Of a DNA stretch of 54,319 bases, positions 48,849-54,319 are shown piece after piece. Each line of letters starts with the position of its first letter. Position 1 is the stretch's first letter. The position numbers and the translations under genes were made by a program. The stretch is from an uncultured Dysosmobacter sp. (GTDB lineage: Bacteria; Bacillota; Clostridia; Oscillospirales; Oscillospiraceae): assembly GCA_934590165.1 (NCBI GenBank), contig CAKTOO010000018.1, positions 1-54,319 of the forward strand, read 5' to 3'. Under the pieces are notes generated by a model, which was given only the letters and a program-made list of their open reading frames with translations, made no database searches and was not told the origin of the DNA.

Positions 48849-50228
48849 ATGAAACAAAAGACCATGTTTTACTGCACGGAGTGCGGAAACGAGACGCCGA
48901 AGTGGGCAGGGAAGTGCCCTGCCTGCGGCGCCTGGAACACCATTGTGGAGCAGCCAGAGGTGCCGAAAAGCGCCGCCAGGGCCGTGAGCCGGACCGCCCG
49001 CGGTGGTATCGCTGTCCGCCGGGCCTGCCCGGTGACGGAATTGCAGGCGGACGAGGAGATCCGCTTTCCCACGGGGATGGGGGAGCTGGACCGGGTGCTG
49101 GGAGGCGGCGCCGTCAAGGGCTCTCTGGTGCTGGTGGGCGGCGCTCCCGGCATCGGAAAGTCTACATTGATGCTGCAAATTTGCAGTAAATTATGCGAAT
49201 TTTCAAAGGTTTTGTATGTATCCGGCGAGGAATCGGAGCATCAGCTGAAGCTGCGGGCACGACGGCTGCACGTAGACAGCGGCAGCCTTTACGTCATCTC
49301 GGAGACCAGTCTGGGAGACCTGCTGGAATCCGTGGCGGCGGAAAAGCCGGATGTGCTCATCGTGGACTCTATTCAGACGCTGTACAACGACGCACTGGAC
49401 TCCCCGGCGGGCAGCGTCAGCCAGGTGAAGGACTGCACCCTGGCCCTCATGCAACTGGCGAAGGGCCAGGGCATCACGGTGTTTGTCATCGGCCACGTGA
49501 ACAAGGAGGGCTCCATCGCCGGGCCCAAGGTGCTGGAGCACATGGTAGACTGTGTGCTGTATTTTGAGGGAGACCAGCACACATCCTACCGCATCCTGCG
49601 GGCAGCCAAAAACCGCTTCGGCGCCACCAATGAGATCGGCGTGTTTGAGATGCGGGACGAGGGCCTGGCGGAGGTGGAGAACCCCTCGGAAATGCTGTTG
49701 TCCGGCCGTCCGGACGATGCGCCGGGCACCTGCGTCACCTGCGTCATGGAGGGGATGAGGCCTGTTCTGGCGGAGATCCAGGCTCTGGTGGTGACCTCCG
49801 CCGGCGGCAATCCCCGCCGCACCAGCAACGGCTTTGACTATAACCGGGCGGCCATGCTGTTGGCAGTTTTGGAAAAGCGCGGTGGATTGAAAGTGTCTGC
49901 TTGCGACGCATATCTCAATATCATCGGCGGCTTGTGGCTGGACGAGCCTGCCGCCGACCTGGCCGCTGTGGTGGCGCTGGCTTCCAGCTATCTGGACCGG
50001 CCGGTGCCCCGTGATTTGGTGGCCATCGGGGAAGTGGGCCTCACCGGCGAGCTGCGGACGGTGAATCAGTTGGCCCAGCGCATTTCAGAGGTCCGCCGGT
50101 TAGGCTTTACGAAGTGTGTGATCCCGGCGCACCGGGCGGACAGTCTTCGTCCGCCGGAGGGACTGCGGCTGATCCCGGTTCGGAATATCGGTGAGGCGAT
50201 CCGAGCCGCTTTGCGGCAGCCGGAATGA
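48849..50228 (+). CDS. radA: DNA repair protein RadA
   Basis: 459 aa. N-terminal zinc finger (CTECGNETPKWAGKCPACGAW), RecA-like core with Walker A GGAPGIGKSTLML, Walker B VLIVDSIQTL, the RadA-specific KNRFG motif (RAAKNRFGATNEIG) and a C-terminal Lon-like domain (YDLPRP-like SSYLDRPVPRDLVAIGEVGLTGEL). It promotes branch migration in recombination and repair. RBS AGAGGG. Confidence 0.95.
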   Translation: MKQKTMFYCTECGNETPKWAGKCPACGAWNTIVEQPEVPKSAARAVSRTARGGIAVRRACPVTELQADEEIRFPTGMGELDRVLGGGAVKGSLVLVGGAPGIGKSTLMLQICSKLCEFSKVLYVSGEESEHQLKLRARRLHVDSGSLYVISETSLGDLLESVAAEKPDVLIVDSIQTLYNDALDSPAGSVSQVKDCTLALMQLAKGQGITVFVIGHVNKEGSIAGPKVLEHMVDCVLYFEGDQHTSYRILRAAKNRFGATNEIGVFEMRDEGLAEVENPSEMLLSGRPDDAPGTCVTCVMEGMRPVLAEIQALVVTSAGGNPRRTSNGFDYNRAAMLLAVLEKRGGLKVSACDAYLNIIGGLWLDEPAADLAAVVALASSYLDRPVPRDLVAIGEVGLTGELRTVNQLAQRISEVRRLGFTKCVIPAHRADSLRPPEGLRLIPVRNIGEAIRAALRQPE

Positions 50229-50358
50229 AATGAACGCAGGCGCCGCCCAAGGACGGCACGCCCGCCGCGGCGGCGCTGTCCAGTGTGCAGACGCCGTCCT
50301 GCTGATAAACGCATTTGCTGGTACACGGGATCAAGCTCACGAGCATCATCCGTTTCAT
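50107..50358 (-). CDS. Small Cys-rich protein, antisense to the end of radA
   Basis: 83 aa or shorter. MKRMMLVSLIPCTSKCVYQQDGVCTLD, with four Cys in CTSKC...C...C spacing and ACVHFIP, resembles a short Cys-rich family widespread in Oscillospiraceae. About half of it lies opposite the last 122 bases of radA. No clear RBS. The C-terminal part after HFIP may be incidental. Confidence 0.5.
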   Translation of the reverse strand: MKRMMLVSLIPCTSKCVYQQDGVCTLDSAAAAGVPSLGGACVHFIPAAAKRLGSPHRYSEPGSAAVPPADEDCPPGAPGSHTS

Positions 50359-50460
50359 AGGTTGTTGCCGTTAGCTTGACCCGAACCGGCGATTTTATGA
50401 ATCCGTTATTCACTATTCACGAAAGAAGATCCGGGGAAGGAGGCTTGCGGGAATACACAC

Positions 50461-50490
50461 AACTGAACAAAATAAAAATTTTGTTCAGTT
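50461..50490. other. dif-like palindrome next to the Xer gene
   Basis: 12-base arms AACTGAACAAAA and TTTTGTTCAGTT around spacer TAAAAA. The inner arm GAACAAAA is shared with the prophage attL. The location upstream of a tyrosine recombinase gene recalls difSL-xerS of streptococci. An AT-rich terminator is the alternative. Confidence 0.6.
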
Positions 50491-50581
50491 TGGGGGAGAG
50501 GAAAACAACCCCTCTCGGGAATTTGCCCGTTTCCAGCGGTTTTGCCAGGCTTTTGGACAGGCCCTGGACCGTTGCGGCTAA

Positions 50582-50612
50582 TTGATGAGATGAAATGTAT
50601 TTTCCGTATAAT
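50582..50612 (+). promoter_or_regulatory. Promoter immediately upstream of the Xer start codon
   Basis: TTGATG, 19-base spacer, TATAAT (50607-50612). The ATG at 50619 coincides with the expected RNA start, so the message may be leaderless; no Shine-Dalgarno is present. Confidence 0.6.
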
Positions 50613-50618
50613 AAATCT

Positions 50619-51638
50619 ATGGTTGATTACCGTATCGAAGCGCCGGAGATCCTTCGGGATTTTCTGGCCTATCACGAGACCGTCAAAGCGCACTCCAAGC
50701 GAACAGTTGACGAATACTTTCTGGACCTGCGGAATTTCTTCCGCTACATGAAGCAAATTCGTGACCCTGCGCTTGCGGACAAGCAGCTGGATGAGATCGA
50801 CATCATGGACGTGGATTTGGACTTCGTGGCCAGTATCACGCTGACGGATATCTATGGCTACATGGCCTATCTCAGCCGGGACCGCGTGCAGAACCAAAAC
50901 AGCCGCCACCCGGAATACGGCCTCAATTCTGCCACCAGAGCCAGGAAAATCGCCACTATCCGGTCCTTTTATAATTACCTGACCAACAAGATGCACCTAC
51001 TTCGGGAAAATCCTGTCAAAGATATTGATTCTCCGAAGCTGAAGAAAAACCTGCCCAAATACCTGACTTTGGATGAAAGCATCCAGCTGCTGGATTCCGT
51101 GAACGGCAAAAACCAGGAGCGGGATTACTGCATTTTGACGCTGTTCCTCAACTGCGGCCTGCGAATCTCTGAGCTGGTGGGGCTGAACCTCAACGATATC
51201 CAAGGAGAGGCTTTGCGGGTCCTTGGCAAGGGCAACAAGGTCCGTATCATCTACCTGAACGACGCCTGTCAGAATGCACTGCGCCAGTATCTGGCGGTCC
51301 GGCGACCCGTTCGCGGAAAGGATGAAAACGCCCTGTTTTTGTCCTCTCAGAACGAGCGCATCAGCCGCTCCACGGTCCACGCCATGGTGAAAAAGCGTTT
51401 GGCTGAGGCCGGCATCGACGCCAGCCAGTATTCCTCCCACAAGCTGCGCCACACCGCCGCCACGCTGATGCTGCAAAACGGCGTGGATGTGCGGGCCGTC
51501 CAGGAAGTGCTGGGCCATGACCACCTGAACACCACTGAGATCTACACCCACGTGGACAACGAATCCCTTCGGGTGGCTGCAAAGGCAAATCCCTTGTCAC
51601 GTGTGAAAAAACCAGGAAAAAACGAGAAAAAAGATTGA
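50619..51638 (+). CDS. Xer-type tyrosine recombinase (XerS/XerA-like)
   Basis: 339 aa, longer than XerC/D because of an extended core-binding domain (residues 1-150) with segments DEIDIMDVDLDFVASITLTD and NSATRARKIATIRSFYNYL. Catalytic residues: Arg in LNCGLRISEL, Lys in VLGKGNKVRI, SSHKLRHTAATL, GHDHLNTTEIYTHV with the nucleophilic Tyr. Size resembles the stand-alone XerS/XerH recombinases. A dif-like palindrome lies 129 bp upstream. It is the best candidate for recombining the prophage att sites, which share that arm sequence. ATG 50619 gives the usual start MVDYRIEAP. Confidence 0.85.
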   Translation: MVDYRIEAPEILRDFLAYHETVKAHSKRTVDEYFLDLRNFFRYMKQIRDPALADKQLDEIDIMDVDLDFVASITLTDIYGYMAYLSRDRVQNQNSRHPEYGLNSATRARKIATIRSFYNYLTNKMHLLRENPVKDIDSPKLKKNLPKYLTLDESIQLLDSVNGKNQERDYCILTLFLNCGLRISELVGLNLNDIQGEALRVLGKGNKVRIIYLNDACQNALRQYLAVRRPVRGKDENALFLSSQNERISRSTVHAMVKKRLAEAGIDASQYSSHKLRHTAATLMLQNGVDVRAVQEVLGHDHLNTTEIYTHVDNESLRVAAKANPLSRVKKPGKNEKKD

Positions 51639-51666
51639 AAAAGCCGCCCCACCGGGGCGGCTTTTT
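51638..51666 (+). terminator. Terminator after the Xer gene
   Basis: 13-bp stem AAAAAGCCGCCCC/GGGGCGGCTTTTT. Confidence 0.92.
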
Positions 51667-51709
51667 GCCGGCTTGTCTCAATTTTTTGAAGGTCCCTTCC
51701 CTGCCCGCC

Positions 51710-53401
51710 TCAGTGGTCCAGCAGGCGCATCCAATTCCATCCGCTGTACATGGGAACGGTGCCCAGCCGCCACACGGACACGCCGGTGACGCCCAGCAGT
51801 CGGGCGGCGTCCAGCGCTGCCTGGATACTGCGGTCATTTTGGTACCAGAGGAAGTAACGGCCGCCGTCCTCGGCGCGGTAAATGGCGTAGGACTGCTGGT
51901 ACTCCTGGGACCAGCCGAATTCCGTGCTCTCCTGGGCCAGGCGCTTGGATACGGTATCGTTGGAGGGATACACCGGCGTGCCGGAGAGCAGCTTGCCATT
52001 TTCGCCGATCTTCCAGGCCACGTTTTTGCAGGAAAAGCCCAAGGTTACTTTTTTGGGTTCCACCTCATTGGTCAGGGCCTTCAGGCCCAGATACACCTGG
52101 TCAATGGGGGCAGAGGCGGCAGTTTGGTAATAGGTGCCGCCGATGAAGCTGCTCATGTCCCGGGGCTCGTAATCATAGGCCATCAGGATGACCTTGTCTG
52201 CCAAAGCGCCGATGGAGGCGTAGTCATAACCGTCATACCAGCCGCCGCTGTAATAGCCGCTGCTCAGCACCGGGGATACGCAGACATACAGAGACTGGCC
52301 CAGTTGGTCCAAAGCTGCCCGCAGCTCCGTCAAAAAGGCGGTGAAATCACGTTTACTACCCTTGCGTAGACCCTCAAAGTCGATGGTGACGCCGCTGTAC
52401 GGATTTTTGCCGATAGCGTTGTAGGAAATGGTCAGCTCATTGATGATCTGCTCCACCGCCTGGGTGCGGCCATCCTCCGACGCCAGCAGATCCGCAGCGC
52501 CGCCGGAGGCATCCATAAACACGTTCAGGTTCAGGGCGATGCCGTTGGCATCCATATAGCCCGTTACACTGTCATAGCCGCTGGGAACGGCGAATTCATT
52601 GCCGCCGACACTGGTGGTGGACAGCAGCGCCGTCTTCCCGTCCCAGGTCATGCGGCTCCAGCCGGCGCTGACGGCGTCCATGTTTCTGGAAAAGTCCAAT
52701 TGGCTGTACGAGGAAATGGCGTAAAAGCCGTGGAGAAAGTTCGTCTTCTGATGCAGCTTTTCATAGATGCGCACCAGCATGGCGGCCGCCTGGGCCCGGG
52801 TAGCGGTCTGATTGGGACTGAAGGTAGTCTCGGAAGTGCCCTTGGTCATGCCGATGGTATAGGCCACGGTGATATAGCCCTCCTCCCTCTCCGGCAGGTC
52901 TGTGAAGGGAGTGGTGCCGTGCAGGATGGAGTAGGCGTCGGAATTGGGCGTCGTGGAGGAATTCAGATGTTCCGCCGCGGACTTTAAGCCAAGAGCCCGC
53001 ACCAGCATTTCCGCCATTTCGCCCCGGGTGATCGGGGCGTTGGGGCGGAAGGTTTTGCCGCTGTCCACCGCGTCGTTTTGCACGGCGGCGCCGATGGCGG
53101 CACGGTAAGTGGCGGAAAGGCCCTCCGGCAAAGCCATGGTCTTGGTAATACCAGCTTCACTGCCGCTCCAGCCCATCATCCGGCTCAGTACTGTGACGAA
53201 CTGGGCCCGGGTCATGGAGTCGCCGTATCCAAAGGTGGTCTCGCTGTACCCCTGCATGAGGCCGTAGTCCACTGACTTGCGGACCTCCCCGGCCAGTGCC
53301 CCCTCCGCCGGAACATCCCGGTAATCCGCGGCGGCCGCCGGGACCGCCAGTAATGACACCGCCATAGCCGCCGCCAGCAGCCAGGAACTGAACCGTTTCA
53401 T
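51710..53401 (-). CDS. SLH-domain glycoside hydrolase family 18 protein
   Basis: 563 aa exported protein: signal peptide (MKRFSSWLLAAAMAVSLLAVPAAAA), three SLH repeats (about residues 25-225; DYGLMQGYSETTFGYGDSMTRAQF, RPNAPITRGEMAEMLVRAL, FSPNQTATRAQAAAMLVRIY) that bind cell-wall polymers, and a GH18 barrel with the catalytic Glu in GVTIDFEGLRKG and substrate-site residues VILMAYDYEPRD. The barrel resembles YaaH/SleL spore cortex hydrolases. ATG 53401 fits the signal peptide; one at 53410 adds three residues. Confidence 0.9.
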   Translation of the reverse strand: MKRFSSWLLAAAMAVSLLAVPAAAADYRDVPAEGALAGEVRKSVDYGLMQGYSETTFGYGDSMTRAQFVTVLSRMMGWSGSEAGITKTMALPEGLSATYRAAIGAAVQNDAVDSGKTFRPNAPITRGEMAEMLVRALGLKSAAEHLNSSTTPNSDAYSILHGTTPFTDLPEREEGYITVAYTIGMTKGTSETTFSPNQTATRAQAAAMLVRIYEKLHQKTNFLHGFYAISSYSQLDFSRNMDAVSAGWSRMTWDGKTALLSTTSVGGNEFAVPSGYDSVTGYMDANGIALNLNVFMDASGGAADLLASEDGRTQAVEQIINELTISYNAIGKNPYSGVTIDFEGLRKGSKRDFTAFLTELRAALDQLGQSLYVCVSPVLSSGYYSGGWYDGYDYASIGALADKVILMAYDYEPRDMSSFIGGTYYQTAASAPIDQVYLGLKALTNEVEPKKVTLGFSCKNVAWKIGENGKLLSGTPVYPSNDTVSKRLAQESTEFGWSQEYQQSYAIYRAEDGGRYFLWYQNDRSIQAALDAARLLGVTGVSVWRLGTVPMYSGWNWMRLLDH

Positions 53402-53482
53402 TGGAAACATCCCTTCTTTTCCAGTATTGTCCTTTTATGATAGCAGGCAGGCTGAAAAAGTTGTGAACAGAATTTGAAATTT

Positions 53483-53986
53483 TCAGGGCCGGATGGTGCC
53501 GGTGATGTGCAGGAACCGGATGTCCCGGAATTCATAGGTAGACAGGGGACGGTTGTCGGCATCGTAGCTGTGGGCCGCCACCAGCACGTTTTCCAGGGTC
53601 GGTTCCGTGCCCGCTGACACCACCACGGGGCTATGCTGAAAGCTCCCGCCCTTGAAGCTCAGCTGCACGATGTCTCCGGGCCGTATGGCTTCCAGCGAGG
53701 AAGGATCTCCCACCGGCCCCACGGAAAAGGTCTTGCGGGTGAAAAAGTTCCAGAAATACTCCACGCCCGTCCAGGCGGGCGCCTTTTGATTGGCGTCGAT
53801 GTAGTACCAACCGAAGGTAGGCGTAAAATTCATGATGCTGCTGCCGGCAAATACGCACTGGGACGCGAAGTTGGTGCAATCGCCGCCCAGGTCTTCGTAA
53901 TCGTAAAAGGCCGGGTTCCGGCCGTAGGCCCAGCGGTGGGCGTACTGGACGGCGGCTTGCCAGTCATAGTCCTGCAAAAAACGCAT
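53483..53986 (-). CDS. Amidase-domain (CHAP-like) protein
   Basis: 167 aa: RWAYGRNPAFYDYEDLGGDCTNFASQCVFAGG-type motif with the catalytic cysteine, later QHSPVVVSAG with the histidine and AAHSYDADNRPLSTYEF. This is the putative amidase domain common in Clostridia, thought to act on peptidoglycan peptides. No signal peptide at the N-terminus (MRFLQDYDWQAAVQYAH), so it may act in the mother cell on spores or be released on lysis. Lies 72 bp downstream of nothing else on its strand. Confidence 0.82.
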   Translation of the reverse strand: MRFLQDYDWQAAVQYAHRWAYGRNPAFYDYEDLGGDCTNFASQCVFAGSSIMNFTPTFGWYYIDANQKAPAWTGVEYFWNFFTRKTFSVGPVGDPSSLEAIRPGDIVQLSFKGGSFQHSPVVVSAGTEPTLENVLVAAHSYDADNRPLSTYEFRDIRFLHITGTIRP

Positions 53987-54035
53987 GGTATCCCCTCCCC
54001 TGCCACCAGTTTATGCGGCAAAAAGTGGCAGGTGA

Positions 54036-54075
54036 GAAAAAAGACCGGAAACGCGAAAACGTTTCCGGTCTTTTT
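54036..54075 (-). terminator. Terminator after fba
   Basis: 11-bp stem GACCGGAAACG/CGTTTCCGGTC, T runs on both strands. Confidence 0.88.
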
Positions 54076-54094
54076 GAATGGGCGAGAGTCAGGC

Positions 54095-54319
54095 TCAGGC
54101 CTTGTGGTCGCAGCCCAGAACGTCCACGATCTTGTGGGCGACCATGGCCTTGATGGCGGCACGGGCGGGCTTCAGATACTGACGGGGATCGAAGTCGCCG
54201 GGATGCTCATCAAAGTACTGACGGATGGTGGCGGTCATGGCCAGACGCAGGTCGGAGTCGATGTTGATCTTGCAGACGGACAGCTCGGCGGCGTGGCGCA
54301 GCTGCTCCTCGGGGATACC
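54095..54319 (-). CDS. fba: Class II fructose-bisphosphate aldolase, C-terminal part
   Basis: Glycolytic aldolase, zinc-dependent. Only the last 74 residues are in the window: GIPEEQLRHAAELSVCKINIDSDLRLAMTATIRQYF... The segment VCKINIDSDLR is the phosphate-binding signature near the end of class II aldolases. The start lies beyond the right edge. Confidence 0.92.
   Translation of the reverse strand, partial: GIPEEQLRHAAELSVCKINIDSDLRLAMTATIRQYFDEHPGDFDPRQYLKPARAAIKAMVAHKIVDVLGCDHKA

Larger units (their letters stand above)
50229..50618. other. radA-xer intergenic region
   Basis: 390 bp holding the start of the small Cys-rich gene (minus), the dif-like palindrome at 50461-50490 and the promoter of the recombinase. 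Nothing else recognised. Confidence 0.6.

Noticed and set aside
50461..50490. Ordinary rho-independent terminator for radA
   Set aside because: Not fully excluded, but it lies 230 bp after radA, the stem is almost all A-T, the T run is only three bases and its arms match the prophage att arm, so a recombination site is the better reading.

Overview
The window looks like a chromosomal piece of a GC-rich, spore-forming Gram-positive of the class Clostridia, most likely an Oscillospiraceae-type gut anaerobe (Flavonifractor/Lawsonibacter/Oscillibacter-like). This is inferred from gene content: spoIIM-xerD, a SpoIID-like protein, a SigH-like sigma factor, yunB, cwlD, a cotJ operon, an SLH/GH18 spore-type hydrolase, dense GC-rich coding and strong AGGAGG-type ribosome binding sites. 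No outer-membrane genes are seen.

Layout. 1-2.3 kb: 3' end of tyrS and an ABC-F ATPase. 2.3-5.7 kb: a lipoprotein-like gene, then dapA and asd on the minus strand. 5.9-11.8 kb: SpoIID-like protein, queA, a NiCo riboswitch with a metal efflux gene, a TfoX-C-like protein, tgt and yajC. 11.9-17.1 kb: membrane proteins, spoIIM, xerD, an ECF sigma/DUF4179 anti-sigma pair, yaaA. 17.3-25.2 kb: ruvC-ruvA-ruvB, glmM, a SigH-like sigma factor, small zinc-ribbon and DUF1858 proteins, an array of palindromes, trmK, a Nif3-like gene and yebC. 38.2-54.3 kb: a DUF6291 gene, rnpB (minus), murD, yunB, ligA, tenA, mscS, hydrolase and Nudix genes, cotJ (minus), cwlD, radA, a second tyrosine recombinase, the SLH/GH18 protein, an amidase-domain protein and the end of fba.

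The outstanding feature is 25,213-38,042: two head-to-tail copies of a 6,415-bp filamentous (inovirus-like) prophage, much more AT-rich than the host. Each copy has a RHH regulator, a Rep_trans-type replication initiator, a hairpin-rich putative origin, a Zot/pI morphogenesis ATPase, two paralogous 55-aa major-coat candidates, several one-helix minor-coat candidates, two Sec-exported surface proteins (one pIII-like), a tRNA-like gene, a coiled-coil protein and a small ssDNA-binding candidate. There is no integrase. The copies are bounded by three copies of a 15-bp core inside dif-like 11-6-11 sites. The same arm sequence recurs in a perfect palindrome at 50,461-50,490, 129 bp upstream of a host Xer-type recombinase gene. 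The simplest reading is an integrative element that exploits the host Xer machinery (IMEX), in tandem array as known for CTX-type phages, here in a monoderm Clostridia host.

The host genes fall into familiar modules: queuosine synthesis (queA, tgt), lysine/peptidoglycan precursors (asd, dapA, glmM, murD), recombination and repair (ruvABC, ligA, radA, Xer proteins), tRNA/RNA processing (tyrS, trmK, rnpB) and sporulation. All protein identities are from reading translations and motifs by eye; no database search was run.
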